64,000 nt of DNA from Aotearoamyces nothofagi (GCA_015345905.1 JADDTR010000004.1:930001-994000), one strand, 5' to 3'. Shown: positions 12,548 through 24,498, counted from the first letter of the stretch. Program-made: numbers and translations. The notes: generated from the sequence alone by a model not told the origin.

Positions 12548-13727
12548 GTCTCCCACTGGTGAAGCCGCACGGTGACACTGGCCGGCCGCGGGACAGCGAA
12601 GGGCAGCAGTGGACGATCCGCTGAAGTCCCGCTGGAGCCCCGCTGGAGGGCCACTGGAGGGCCACTGTGGTGCCGAGCGAGTCCTGGATCCGCGCAGGCA
12701 GGCATCCCCCTTCATTCCCTCATTCGTACTGCGCCGTCCTGCAGTGCATCGCTCAGCTTCCAGAACATCTTTCCTTTCGGGGCACGGGGGCAGAGCTGAG
12801 CTGAGCTTATCCGCACACCCACTATCGCATCGCCGCCGTCGTATCTTCCCTTCCATGCATGCCCTGAGCTGTCTCCAGGTCGAGAGGTAGTAGAGAGGCC
12901 ACAGCCCATTGTAGAAAAGAAGGAGCCAGGACACCCTCCGTCCGCATCTGCCTTTCTTGCCGGTGGAGACTCCTTCTCCCCTCTTCCGAACCCGGAACAA
13001 AACGATCTTGCTCGGTGCTGTGCGATATCTCTCTGTGCTGGACCCCATATCCCCATCAGCTCGCAGCCAGATCCATACACTCTACACTCTACACACTACA
13101 CAATACACAATACACAATACACACTGTCTGTCGCTTGAGCCCATTCCATTACCTTGCTGTCTACGGCGTCAAACGCCAATCGCGCTCCGTGCTGGCCTTC
13201 GGTGCTGCCCTGTTCATGCCGGTCGAGATATCCATAATAAATTATATTCCTCGCCTTCGGAACACCCATTGCGGTACCGACGCTCTACCTAGTGGGCACT
13301 ACTATCCTGCCCCGTTCAGCGCAGCGCTCCTTTGGCCTTTTGTCCCAAGCACTCCATCATCCAAGCCATCATTCAACTGCTCCATCGTGCTCTCGCCCAG
13401 TCACCCCCGATTCCTTTCGCATTTCCAGAACGACGTGCTACGTGCTACTTCATATGCGAGGCTGAGTGGCTGCTATACACGGCTGGAGGTGGGCGCGGAC
13501 CCTAGTCTCGGCGGCGCGGGAAGCAGCAGCTATAGTATCGCCGCGACAAAGAAGAGCTTCCGGTGTCTTCAGCAGACGAACGGATACACGTCGCAGCGAC
13601 TGGGGGAGCAATGAGGTCTGTTCGCGCACCTCTCCTGATTCTGAAGGAACTCATATTTTCATTCTGTCTCCATCACTAGGAGAGACCGCCGTCGCACCAT
13701 GCTAATAGCTCTCTAGGCCTTGGGAAG

Positions 13728-15754
13728 ATGGGCCAACAGGATGAAAGCATATTATCAACGCCATACGTGAGCGACACAGCACAATCCCCGTCGATTCGAA
13801 CTGTACCGATTCTACAACCTTCGGGACAGAGCCTCGTGCCTTCTACTGGAGATGCAATGGACGTCACTTCTCCATCGATAGCGACTATGGGACCCCCCGC
13901 GAGGACAAGTCCTGAGACTGATACAAACGGAACAAATGAGCAATCTGGGGGACCGACAGAACACCCACATATTAAGAGTATGTCAGGGCCGAATGCTGCA
14001 GCAGCAGCACAAGCAGGCTCACAACAGCCTAAAGTGGTACAAACAGCATTCATTCACAAGCTGTACAAGTACGTTGTCAATCCTGGAAGCCGAGGAAAGC
14101 ATTCGTAGCTAATGCGAATACAGTATGCTCGAAGACCCAAACATACAACATCTAATCTCTTGGTCTAATTCGGCGGAGAGTTTTGTAATGTCCCCTTCTA
14201 ATGACTTCTCAAAAGTGCTTTCGTATGCTCTCCCCATCTCGCCAATCGGCACACAACCTTACGGTATATAGGTCATATTTTAAACATACCAACATTTCAT
14301 CTTTCGTCCGGCAATTGAATATGTATGGCTTTCATAAAGGTTAGTATTGCCTCTACGTATATATTAAACCATCCGCTGACGAGACAAAGTAAGCGATGTC
14401 TTCCACACAGGATCCCCCGAGTCACCTCTGTGGGAATTTAAGCATGGCAACGGGAGTTTCAAGCGCGGTGATTTGGTCGGCCTTCGAGAGATCAAGCGAC
14501 GGGCATCTAGACATGCGCTGGTACATCGAGATTCATATCCAACGGTGAAGCCACCGCCATATTCGCAACCTGGTACACCAGCAGAACCTGTACAGCCTAT
14601 GCTGGACTCGACAGAGTCAAGGTTGACCCAGTTAGAGCACATGTTATATGACATGCATGCTCGGCTCGCTAGGAGCGAGGAGAATACCCAATTTCTCCAT
14701 GTCAGGAATCATATTGTTATGGAAGCTTTGAGCCGCTCTCTTCAAGTAAGATATTTATTTGCTATTGGATTGAATACAGGCTCATTACTTCCGCAGATAA
14801 ACCATGAGATGTCACAAGCAGTCCTTAGTGCTATACCTAACCCTGATTCACCCGTACACCGCAGCAGTGAGTCTAAATTGCGGAGAATAAAAGCTTGTAC
14901 TGACTCGCAGCATAGTCATCGATATGCAAAGAGAGATCCAGCGCCAAGCCGACATACTCAGATCTATTGATGACCCCCCTGAACCGCCGTTCTCTGGTTC
15001 TCGTCCATACTTCTCAAATCTATCTCTTGATGGGGCACCTGTCTCTCCTCGCCAGGTAGCACAAGATGACCCTCGTCGGCAACAAATGATGGGTGGCCCC
15101 TCGAGACAGAATACCTTTAGACCAGCAGTCCCATCACATCTGTCTCTCACTCCTCGAAGATATGGTTCAATTGGTGCTAGCACATCTGCTTCATCACCAA
15201 GCTCTTTACGCTACCAAGCCCCTCCACCCCCGCCGCCTCCGCCGCATCCACTTGCTGCTGTAGCATCTCCTCCAGCGAACATGACACGTCGACACACCTC
15301 GGCAGATATCCGTGTTCAGGGCTGGCAACAACCCGTTCCATCCCCGTTTCCTTCCGGTTTTGCTTCTGGCCAATCATCCTCTCACTATCCCTCGTCACCG
15401 AAAAGAGGTCCGACACCACTGAGTGAAGAGCAGCGTATTCGTGATAGCTTCTCATCCTACTCGTTGCAGGGTGCTTCACAAAGCCACAACCCTACCTCAC
15501 GCCCTGGCACGCCACCTTTTAGTAATGGCAACGGCAATGGTGTCGAAGGGTTTGGAACTTGGTCGTGGGGGAATTCTTCAAGATTTGGCGGTTCAGGCTT
15601 TGGTAGTTCTGGCCTCCTCAAAGATAGCTCAGCCCCACCGACTCGAAGAGGCAGCATGGCCCATATATTAAACCCCGCGGAGACAGCAGAGCGCACCGAG
15701 GAACGCGAGGAAGAGATGCGGGAAGAAGACCGCAAGAGAAAGCGGGTACAGTAG
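13728..15754 (+). CDS. SFL1: Sfl1-like HSF-type transcription factor
   Basis: Exons are 13728-14068, 14124-14222, 14272-14339, 14390-14745, 14797-14866 and 14916-15754, giving 590 residues. After a Ser/Thr/Pro-rich start comes an HSF-type winged-helix DNA-binding domain at about residues 105-195. It contains FIHKLYNMLED, ISWSNSAESFVMSP, the recognition helix SSFVRQLNMYGFHKVSDV and LWEFKHGNGSFKRGD. The following GLREIKRRASRHAL with HRDS is characteristic of Sfl1/Mga1 rather than Hsf1 or Skn7. A coiled coil follows (TQLEHMLYDMHARLARSEEN), then a disordered tail with an 8-Pro run and an acidic/basic end. Sfl1 proteins act in the nucleus as regulators of stress, flocculation and invasive growth. 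The last acceptor is GCATAG before 14916; the nearer CAG would create an immediate stop. Confidence 0.93.
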
Positions 15755-16924
15755 TCTCGCTCTGATCTAACAATATAGGTCTAGCACCTATGGTTCACTA
15801 GGGTCATTGTTTATGTTCTCTTTCCGTCCGCAGCATCATTAGCTTTGGCTTTACTGTATGAGGTGTGTCTGGTCCGCGTTCACTGCAGCATTTGAATGGA
15901 TCAGGTAGAGCCGGCGTTATTGCCATAAGGTCATTGACTCCCTGACATAACTTGGCTCAGGGAGATTTTGGGTTTAATGGACAGCATCGGCTTATGATAT
16001 CGATATCGGCACTGGGGGTAATCATGCTGGACTGAATTGGATACAGCCGACACGGAGTTCTGGGTTGCGCTACATAATACTGACTTACTACAAAATATGA
16101 CTTATTACAAAATACTCCAAATGCGCGAGCTAACCATTTAACTTGGACCAATATGTCGTCAATAACTCAACGCGTGCTTCTCGTCAATTGGTACTAGTCC
16201 ACAACCTTGGGAGTACGTGATTCTCGCGTCCATAGGGCTATGGAAGATTCCACCTCGCCTTGGGCACATGGATCATACATGGCCCGAAAGCACTTCCTCC
16301 GACGGAGCCTTCTGTCTCCCGGTACACACTACCATATCCGGGCATGCAATGCACACTCCCACGTGAGGCAGGCGCTAGCTCTGGACAAAGCCGGCCACGC
16401 TGCATTTCCGGTGCCTCCCTTGCTTCTGGCTCTGCAAGCGAGGCGTGCGAGGCGTGCATGTAACGGCGAAGCAGCCGAGACACTCCACGTGCCATGGGGG
16501 GCCCGCGCGTCTGGTGCTGCGAGGCAGGGCGCCTGGTCTAAACGCTGCACGTGTGCGTGCGAGTAAAGGGGGGGGGGTGTGGCATTAACGGTCGTGGATG
16601 TCTTGGCAGGATGGCAGAGCCGCGTCGGATATAAGCTTATCATAATTCGTGCATAGCAGCGGCCTGGTTGCTCTGCAGATTTAGTAGCCCATTCTTTCAT
16701 CGTCTGATGACTTTTAGGAGTTTTAGACAGGAGGTACAGCTCGCAAGGCACATTATCTTTTGGCTTGATTTGGAAGTGCCAATGATAATCTAACACGTGA
16801 ATCAATTGTAGAGAGGGTATTGTTGGTTCTGACTGCTATTCATAATAACCATATCTAGGTAGCAATAGCACTAAAGGGTCATCGTAATGAACTTTGACAC
16901 CGAACATGCCGTAATGCCATACAA
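15755..16924. other. convergent intergenic, no gene seen
   Basis: This is the 3' side of the Sfl1-like gene and of the minus-strand gene ending at 16925. Base composition turns GC-rich at 16330-16580, with a G9 run near 16570. Overlapping frames there on both strands lack any domain. Confidence 0.5.
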
Positions 16925-18106
16925 TCATCTGCCATTGCCGTTCGCATCGAGCAGTCTATCCTTGAGCTTCCCCTTGCCCTCATTTGACGATGGAAGTGGC
17001 ACAGCCTTGTCTGTAGCACTACTTGCTGATGCAGCCTTCTCCCTCTCCTGCTGCTTCCTCTCCTTTTTCTTGGTCTTCTTGAGCCGATTCTTTTGTCTCT
17101 TGGCTTCGACCTCCGCTTGGTCCTTGCCCAATCCCGCGTCCAAAATGGAGGTTTGTGGTATGACATCTGATGTTAAAGCTAGAGGTATTGCAGTCTCCAT
17201 GTCTGACGGTTCAGAGTCGCTGGTGGAAGCTGTAGAAGATCGTTTCGAACGTGAGATGGAGGCAGCCTGGGGAGCCCGCTTCCCCTCGGCCTTGTCTGCT
17301 TTTTTGATACTTTTGACATCGGGCTTGGTACTTTCCTTAGCATTCGAGTCTAGCTTCGATAGCGAGTCAAAAGGCTTATCAAGCTTCTGCTTCTTTGTAG
17401 GCAATAAAGTATCTTCATCCTCCTCGCTTGTGTAATCAACCAAGCGCTTCTTCTGGCCGTCTTTCTGCTTATTTGGAGCCTTGCTAGATGCCTTTTCTTC
17501 TGGCACCGTTGGCTTGAGTTCCTGCTTGGCTAGTGGCTTGCCTTCAAGCCCCGAGTTCCCCACGGCCCTCCCAGTGATATCCAGTTGTGATTTAGTCGCT
17601 GGCTCTAAGAATAATTTTATTGGATCCTTCAGAGAATTCGCGGACACCGAAATCGAAGGATGAGAGCCGCCCTTGATCTTTTTCGCTCTCCCCAAACTCG
17701 ATCGGCCCTCTTCCTCATCGCTACTTTCCTGCATCAAACCCCTCCTGAGACTTCCAGCCTTTTCCTCCGCATCTCGAGGCTTGCTGGCCTGAAAGCCTGC
17801 CCTTTTCCCCAGCATCAAGTTCCTCAATTTGTCGTTACTCGAAATATCTTTCCGCTTAACGTCGCCATTCAAGTACTGTTTTGGGACCGGAGCACCAAGG
17901 CCCAGGCGTGGTGGTTCGATCTGAAAGAGCTCGGAATCTTCTGCATCAATCTCTTCTTGTGTCTTCGCCGGTGGGCGTGGTCTGGAAGACGATGCTGTCC
18001 ATGACTGTATGAGGCGTTCACGTTGTGCAAGTGCAACTGCTACACGATTCTGGATGATATCGAAATCGGCCGCGGTGGGAATTTTGGTCGAATCGATCGG
18101 GGCCAT
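16925..18106 (-). CDS. charged low-complexity protein, DUF3245-like N-terminus
   Basis: Single exon of 393 residues. The N-terminus has a short conserved-looking helix, FDIIQNRVAVALAQRERLI then QSW, and QEEIDAEDSELF with PPRLGLGAP. The middle has LMQESSDEEEGRSSLGRAKK. This arrangement of a N-terminal helix, PRLGLGAP and an acidic SSDEEEGRSSLGR motif resembles fungal DUF3245 proteins (recognition from memory, moderate). The rest is Lys/Ser/Glu-rich with several KKxK clusters near the end (KKTKKKERKQQ), suggesting nuclear or nucleolar location. The function is unknown. It is divergent from succinyl-CoA ligase beta with only 267 bases between the two ATGs, so the two share a promoter. Confidence 0.75.
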   Translation of the reverse strand: MAPIDSTKIPTAADFDIIQNRVAVALAQRERLIQSWTASSSRPRPPAKTQEEIDAEDSELFQIEPPRLGLGAPVPKQYLNGDVKRKDISSNDKLRNLMLGKRAGFQASKPRDAEEKAGSLRRGLMQESSDEEEGRSSLGRAKKIKGGSHPSISVSANSLKDPIKLFLEPATKSQLDITGRAVGNSGLEGKPLAKQELKPTVPEEKASSKAPNKQKDGQKKRLVDYTSEEDEDTLLPTKKQKLDKPFDSLSKLDSNAKESTKPDVKSIKKADKAEGKRAPQAASISRSKRSSTASTSDSEPSDMETAIPLALTSDVIPQTSILDAGLGKDQAEVEAKRQKNRLKKTKKKERKQQEREKAASASSATDKAVPLPSSNEGKGKLKDRLLDANGNGR

Positions 18107-18373
18107 ATTGGGATGAGAATATTGTTCGAAAAGTCAAATGCCCAGCATTGACTCTGCGTATGTGTCTGATGTTTTCGATCTGGGGTAAGATAATCAGGTC
18201 AAATTCACCGTTGATGTTTGATGCATTTGCATTTAAATTTATAGCCAATCAACGAAAGCTTCCGTAGCGCCATAGCTCCAGTCCGAGGATCCCTTATCTG
18301 CCGAAAACACCTACGACAACCTTGAAACCATTTACTCCGGATTTGACAGCATTTATTTTACTTTGCTGTCAAG
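18107..18373. promoter_or_regulatory. short shared divergent promoter
   Basis: These 267 bases separate the start codons of the DUF3245-like gene (minus) and LSC2 (plus). No other feature fits in it. Confidence 0.6.
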
Positions 18374-19874
18374 ATGTTCAAAACCACTTGTGGCAGGCCA
18401 TTGGCTGCTGCTCTAAAGGCCGTCAAGGTACGCATATATTTCATATGTTCAATAGCGCACAATTGATGGAATAAAGCTAACATAGCTCTAGGGCCCTGCG
18501 CCTTTCAGATCCACTGGAATTGCACAACAGAAGAGACTGTTGAGCATCCACGAATACCTTTCTGCAGATCTTCTCCGAAGGGTATGTTCTAGTGATATTA
18601 GTATTGACACGGAAGCTTACGGAGATAGTATGGCGTTGGTGTTCCCCAAGGCTCTGTTGCAAAGACAGCTGAGGAAGCTGAGGCGATTGCGAAGAAGATT
18701 GGCGGCGATGACATGGTTATCAAGGCTCAGGTTCTTGCCGGTGGACGTGGAAAGGGCACATTTGACAACGGGTTGAAAGGAGGTGTCAGAATCATCTATT
18801 CGCCAACGGAAGCCAAAATGTTTGCTGAGCAAATGATTGGACACAAGTTGGTGACCAAGCAGACTGGTGCGCAAGGACGTCTATGTAACTCAGTCTACAT
18901 CTGCGAACGCAAGTTTGCTCGCCGCGAGTTCTACCTGGCAATTCTTATGGACAGAGCTACACAAGGCCCGGTCATCGTGTCGTCATCGCAGGGAGGTATG
19001 GACATTGAGACTGTGGCTAAGGAGACACCAGAAGCTATCACCACAACATACATTGATATACACAAGGGCGTTACCGATGAAATTGCGCGCCAGATTTCAG
19101 TCGACCTTGGCTTCAGCGAGCAATGCGTTGAGGAAGCAAAGGATACCATCCAGAAGCTCTACAAGATCTTTATGGAGAAGGATGCTACTCAAATCGAGAT
19201 CAACCCTCTTTCCGAGACTTCCGACCACAAGGTCGTAGCCATGGATGCTAAGCTGGGCTTTGATGACAATGCCCAATTCCGTCAACAGGAGATTTTCTCG
19301 TGGCGTGATACCACCCAAGAAGATGCGGATGAGGTCAGGGCTGCTGAGTCTGGCTTGAACTTCATCAAGCTCGGGGGTGATATCGGCTGCTTGGTCAATG
19401 GTGCTGGTCTTGCCATGGCAACTATGGATATCATCAAGCTGAACGGCGGTGAGCCTGCCAACTTTCTTGATGTCGGAGGTGGAGCAACTCCCAAAGCTAT
19501 TAAGGAAGCCTTTACTCTTATAACCAGCGATTCTAAGGTTACCGCCATCTTTGTCAACATCTTCGGTGGAATTGTTCGATGTGACGCTATCGCGCAAGGT
19601 CTCATCAGCACTGTTGAGAGCATGAACCTTAGAATCCCCATCATCGCCAGATTGCAGGGTACAAACATGGCCGCTGCGCATAAGCTTATTGACGAGTCGG
19701 GCCTGAAGATCTTCTCCATTGATGACCTACAGAGCGCAGCCGAGAAGGCTGTTCAGTTCTCGAAGGTTGTTAAGATGGGTAAGTTTAGACTCCTTTTTTT
19801 TGATAGAAAAGATATAGCTAACAGTTTCAGCACGTGACATCGATGTTGGTGTTGAGTTCACACTGGGAATCTGA
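18374..19874 (+). CDS. LSC2: succinyl-CoA ligase (ADP/GDP-forming) beta subunit, mitochondrial
   Basis: Exons are 18374-18427, 18492-18581, 18629-19778 and 19831-19874, giving 445 residues. The N-terminus MFKTTCGRPLAAALKAVK is basic and lacks acidic residues, as a mitochondrial presequence should. The mature part begins KRLLSIHEYLSADLL. An ATP-grasp domain follows (VIKAQVLAGGRGKGTF, QIEINPLSETSD, MDAKLGFDDNA), then the ligase CoA-type domain with NGAGLAMATMDIIKLNGGEP, NFLDVGGGATPKAI and VNIFGGIVRCD. With the alpha subunit it converts succinyl-CoA to succinate in the TCA cycle while making ATP or GTP. The last 44-base exon supplies ARDIDVGVEFTLGI and the stop. Near-certain family assignment. 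Confidence 0.97.
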
Positions 19875-20357
19875 GCGAATAGACAGGATTTGGTGGTTTC
19901 TTAATATATTGATTCCCACTAGCTCTCATGTATACAATTCTATGATTTTAGTCCTTTGAAGAACTGTCCTAAATTTGCAGTAAACTTTAGCCATAGGCCC
20001 ATAGAGGCGTTTTAAAATTGAAAGCTAGGAGGCATGTGAGAGGTAATTGAAATTATAATGCCGATTGCAAAACTGTGCTAGGCATATGAAATGCACGAAG
20101 CTATTTTTATTACAGAATAAATAATAGAAAGGTATTGAAAGGGAATCAAAAGTATCTATCCATCGGTGGCGAGAGATATACTCATCAACGGTTCGGGATA
20201 GCATTGGCATGACTGATGTTTGAATAACGAATCTCTAATTGAGAGAAACTAGTACGCAGATTTTGATAAAGAATAGTAGACTGGCTTTAAGCTCCTTGCT
20301 ACCTTGACCTAGTCACAAGGTCGCAACATTGGAGCAAGATGCCACGGCTTATATCTG
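19875..20357. other. convergent intergenic, no gene seen
   Basis: An AT-rich 3' region between LSC2 and the minus-strand membrane protein gene. Confidence 0.5.
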
Positions 20358-20900
20358 TTAGCAAACTCCTTTCAACCCGAATATATCATTGAACATACCC
20401 CAACGACGGAAATCCTTGACGAGACCATACCGTAGCTCTTCGCGGATCCGGAATTCCACTTCCTCCGTGACCTCCTTGTGCACCGAAAGCGGCGATAGCA
20501 CAGCTGCGAGGAAGAAAGCAATGAGAAGCCACCAATCTAGAGCACAGATGAAGCTGTACACTGCCCGCGCGGGCATCCACAACAAATAATACGCAAGCCC
20601 GCTGAGGAATATGATGAGCAAATTGACTGAGAAAGTAGCACATTGCCGGAAAGCCGCAGCGATCCGAAGAGGATTTGATGGCCAATTCCAACGAGATTCA
20701 CTTTCTGGGACTTCCTGCTGGGCGAATCTATCTGGCCATGAGCCAGGCCTGGACAGGTCATATTGGGACTGTATGAACTCGCTCAACCTGGCGGCGCTGC
20801 GGCGGCGATGCCAGGGTGGAATCGGCCTGGGCGGAATTGGACGATGGTAACGGTTTGAGTAATGATTGCCCAGCCCCAAGTGCCAGTTATTCGCCTCCAT
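20358..20900 (-). CDS. small membrane protein of unknown function
   Basis: I call 180 residues from the ATG at 20900 (MEANNWHLGLGNH). The frame stays open to 20927 but has no earlier ATG. The N-terminal half is Arg/Pro-rich (PIPPRPIPPWHRRRSAA). The C-terminal half has two hydrophobic segments, FSVNLLIIFLSGLAYYLLW and ALDWWLLIAFFLAAVLSPL, followed by a charged tail, so it is probably a two-TM protein. I do not recognise a family. A short upstream exon in another frame, with ATGs around 20950-21010, is possible, so the start is unsure. It is convergent with LSC2. Confidence 0.6.
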   Translation of the reverse strand: MEANNWHLGLGNHYSNRYHRPIPPRPIPPWHRRRSAARLSEFIQSQYDLSRPGSWPDRFAQQEVPESESRWNWPSNPLRIAAAFRQCATFSVNLLIIFLSGLAYYLLWMPARAVYSFICALDWWLLIAFFLAAVLSPLSVHKEVTEEVEFRIREELRYGLVKDFRRWGMFNDIFGLKGVC

Positions 20901-21630
20901 GGATCGCCCACGGAGAAGACTCTGCAAAGAGAGTACTGGCCTGTGGTAGGGTTGATCGTAGCTTCTGAGGCCTCCATGGACTTTATCATCTCAGCAGCCA
21001 TTGAGCCTACATTCATAGTGGTGAACCTGTGGTTTCGGATCTTCAGTCGCTGAGTTCATAAGACATTCAGAGGTCGTCCATGCAGCCTTGTTGAAACAAC
21101 CTCACGGGATAGGTCAAAGGGAAGAATTTCAACAAAGACTGCCACTGTTGCAACTCAATATCCACATCATTTAAACAAGGAAGATGCTGGTAGAAAAGTT
21201 CCACTGTGTTCTGCCTTTTGATCTTGTAGAAATACATGCACAGATGGTGAAAACGTGACGTGCATCTTATGAGTAGCTTGGAACAGGTAGACGGTGACGG
21301 AAGAAAGAAAGAGCAAAACGGTACCACCAGTATAGATGACCTAGTTCTGCAGAGAGGCGCTTCGGAGAATGTAGTAGATGTCATGGCCAAGATGATATGT
21401 ATACGTGTAGAAAGCTTGGTTGATAGAAACTGATGCGCCACCGATAATCGTCAGAATTGGCCATCGGTAGATGGTCAAATTCCGACGATTGCTCGGAATG
21501 TGACATGATTCCGGAAAGCCGCCTATATAACCCACGCTATAACCTATAGAAATATATCTATAATTTAACCTCCTAATAATTCTAGCACCATATGCCGATT
21601 AAACCATTGCTGGTTCTTACATAGCTCACA
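20901..21630. other. intergenic, possible unresolved small gene
   Basis: This contains the upstream regions of the small membrane protein gene and the MDR gene. On the minus strand, two frames at about 21190-21535 have hydrophobic stretches (YRWPILTIIGGASVSI; VLLFLSSVTVYLF) that could be exons, but I could not connect them with good splice sites. Confidence 0.4.
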
Positions 21631-22732
21631 ATGCGTGCCCTAGGTGTCCCCAGATTCGGCAAAGCCGACAGACTCGAAGTCCTGGATATTGCGAAGCCCG
21701 AAATTGTCAACGAGGACGACATCCTCGTGCATGTAAAAGCAGTCGCTCTCAATCCAGGAGATGCTATCAAAATACAGGGATACTCGCGACTGATCGAGAC
21801 AGTTAGGTATCTCTTCTTATATGCTTAGATTTACCTATATTAACCAGACCAGACTTCCTCTGATAATCGGCCATGACTATTCTGGTACTGTTGCTGCTGT
21901 AGGCACAGCAATTACTGATTTTGCACCTGGTGATGATGTCTTTGGCATGATCATGGCAGGCGGGGCTGCAGCAGAGTACTTGCTTTTGTCATCGAAGAGC
22001 AAGTACTCCATCGCCAAAAAGCCGTCATCAGTATCATTCAAAGATGCAAGTGGCCTTGCCATCGCGGCGCATACAACAGTTCAGTCTCTGGAGCGGGCAG
22101 ATGCTGAGGTCCCAGGCGGGCTCAAGGGCAAGACGGTGTTTATCCCTGCAGGGCTCGGCGGTGTTGGAAGCATAGCGCTGCAGGTCGTAAAGAATGTTTT
22201 CGGCGCCGGGAAGGTCATCACAACTGTGAGCAGCAAAAAGGTCAAACTGGTTCCAGAATTGCTCGGCCAGGGTGTCGTGGACCAGATTGTTGATTATACG
22301 ACGCAAGATGTGGCCAAGGAGATTGGGAAAGAGACGGTGGATTTCATGCTCGACACGACATTTGTCGCAATTTCGTGTATTGGAGTCCTGAAGCCGAATT
22401 CGGGGGTCTTGCTTACCATCACGGGAAAATCTGGCAAGTCGTTGGCAAAAGATTATCCGGCGGCGCCGTGGCTGCTGTTCAAGATTTTGGACATTGCTGA
22501 TGCCGTTTATAAGTGGAGGGCGGCAAGATGGAAAGTCACTTACGATCATGTGTATGTCCCAACGCTCAGTGCAGATTTGGAAAAGTTTGTAGCGTGGGTG
22601 GAGGAAGGGAAAGTCAAGGCTGTAATAGGGAGGACGGAGAGGGTGGCGGATATTGAGGCTGTAAAGGAGATGTTGGCGATGGTTGCATCGGGGAAAGGAG
22701 GAGTGGGCAGATTTGTGATTGATCTGGAATAA
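21631..22732 (+). CDS. MDR-family zinc-type alcohol dehydrogenase / quinone or enoyl reductase
   Basis: Exons are 21631-21806 and 21853-22732, giving 351 residues. The N-terminal GroES-like part has EVLDIAKPEIVNEDDILVHV and VALNPGD. The splice joins VR to LPLIIGHDYSGTVAAVG, the usual substrate-domain motif. The Rossmann part has FIPAGLGGVGSIALQVVKN. It lacks the Cys/His pattern of zinc alcohol dehydrogenases, which points to the zinc-independent quinone-oxidoreductase or trans-enoyl-reductase-like branch common beside fungal metabolic clusters. It would be an NADPH-dependent soluble enzyme; the substrate is unknown. The gene ends 78 bases from the end of the four-TM gene on the other strand. 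Confidence 0.9.
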
Positions 22733-22810
22733 GTTTTACTCGGACATATGATAACTTAGGCATCGTACTGACATTATATGTTTATATAACTAATCAATAA
22801 AGCTTTTCTA

Positions 22811-23683
22811 TTATGAACTTGGGTTAGTTCTATTATCATTAAAATCCGGCATCTCAATAGCATCTTCTTCCTTCTTCATATGCGCTGACTTCGGTCCAAA
22901 TTTATCATCATGAGAATGAGATAAAAACAGAATACATGTACTATTGCCCATCAGCATTGGCTCCCAACTGCAAGACGTGGAGATAGCAGCTATAACTAAC
23001 TTACCTTGCCCACGTAGCAACAAGGCCTGGCCACAGAATTACAACCGCTGCAACAGCACGACCATTATGCCTATAGACTATTGGCAAGTCAGAGATGATT
23101 CCAGAAGATCACAAATATAACATACTCAAAGGTGGCTTATGCCTCAATGAAGCTAATCTAAGCGCCTCAGCCTTAGCAACGCCATCAATATGCGCGCTCC
23201 TCGTCGCTACGATATACGTCAAGGCAATAGCATCGGCAAGTATCATGCATGAAACGGTGACTGCAAAAATCTTCCATGCAATTCGTACGGCTCTGCTCTC
23301 ATGTCGTTCAGGCCAGAATAGGTCGAAGAAGAACGCCGCGCCGAAAATGGTGGCGACCGCAATACCGACGAAGATATTGTAGGAGCCGATGCCGACGAAA
23401 TCGTTGTTGTATTCAATGGCGAGGCTGTTGAGAGACTGGAAGAAGGATTCTTGGGATACGTAATCTGGAGGTATACTTTAGCATACGCAGCGGAGAATTC
23501 AAGAAGAGCCGTACCAGATAACGCAGCTGTCCCTAAGGACTCGGAAACAACACATAGGATCATGGCGATCTGATAAACCACCATCTTTGTCCGACGAAGA
23601 TGATATACTGTGTTGAACATGTAGGAGCCCTTGAATTTCGCCCATTGCATCTCATGGAGATCGAGTCCCCAAATGGCTACCAT
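22811..23683 (-). CDS. orphan four-TM integral membrane protein
   Basis: Exons on the minus strand are 23515-23683, 23126-23464, 23005-23077 and 22811-22967, giving 245 residues with all phases consistent. Likely TM segments are MVVYQIAMILCVVSESLGTA, SYNIFVGIAVATIFGAAFFF, IFAVTVSCMILADAIALTYI and AVAAVVILWPGLVATWAS. The short cytosolic-type tail is rich in His, Asp and Lys (SHSHDDKFG, MKKEEDAIEMPDFNDN). I recognise no family and no catalytic motif. The position between an MDR enzyme and an esterase suggests a role in the same accessory neighbourhood, but that is only a guess. Confidence 0.72.
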
Positions 23684-24498
23684 CTTGTGCTATAATGAAT
23701 GTATCTTACAAGAGATGTTGAAGAGAAGGCGTTGGAAGGAAAAAAGTACCTTTAGATGAATGCTTGGCTTGTCGGAAAGCCGTGGGATAGTAAATGACGT
23801 CAAGCCATGTAGTTTTTCGCATTTCCGTGCGGAAACCATAAAACCCCAGCTACTTACTTAGTAATCGAGGGATCTTCATCCCTGACGTTATTCCCTGATA
23901 TCCCTAAGTCGAGAACGACATGTTACTCGAGGAGAAGGACAGGAACCCCGGGACGACGGCGGTGGGCGGTGACGGTGAGAGTTACCCGTCACAGCAGGAG
24001 CCGGGTCGCAGTTGTCACAAACAATGTCATCCAGCATCAAGATTTAGGATCCACGGGTCAATATGTATTTTCAACATTCCAACAGTGTGGATGGCCAAAG
24101 TGCCTCGATAACGAGTAACTTGCTGTCGGTATTTAAATGTAGTCTCGGAGGCGTTGCCGGCGGCAGCGGCAGCAGCCGGCACGCTTTCCCACACCAAGCG
24201 TTCCATGCCTCATCTCCAAGATCTTCATTTTCACAGCTACAAGGTTGGATATGATGACAGACTCTTAGCTCGCGCTCCGTATTTCGTTTTCCTTTGCTTA
24301 CATCCCGCTGAAAGCGCGCCCTCGAATACAGATCTACGCCCACCTTTTAGCGTTTCTCATCTCCTTATCATACATAGTAGCTCACCCTTCAGAGGCCCAG
24401 TATTAGAATTAAGGCCGTTCAGAAATCGATCTCTTACGAAAATAATACACTGTATTAGAAGACATTGATAACTCTCATTTCAATCTCTCGCTGGGAAG
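23684..24498. promoter_or_regulatory. divergent intergenic
   Basis: This 815-base upstream region lies between the four-TM gene (minus) and the hydrolase (plus). No clear gene; a GC-rich block lies at 23935-24010. Confidence 0.5.

Larger units (their letters stand above)
11332..13727. promoter_or_regulatory. 2.4-kb divergent upstream region rich in simple repeats
   Basis: This gap lies between the F-box gene (minus) and the Sfl1-like regulator (plus). Long frames inside it, on both strands, are translations of CTGCA- and GCTGTACCGTA-type repeats and have no family resemblance. It probably holds both promoters and, given its length, perhaps a long 5' leader of the regulator. Confidence 0.5.

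Noticed and set aside
12145-13080. Overlapping long frames on both strands (up to 280 codons)
   Set aside because: They arise from GC-rich simple repeats; several frames overlap, none has a domain, and their composition is repetitive.
21067-21535. Two minus-strand hydrophobic frames
   Set aside because: They could be exons of a small membrane protein, but no convincing donor/acceptor pair joins them and no family is evident, so I left them as a note.
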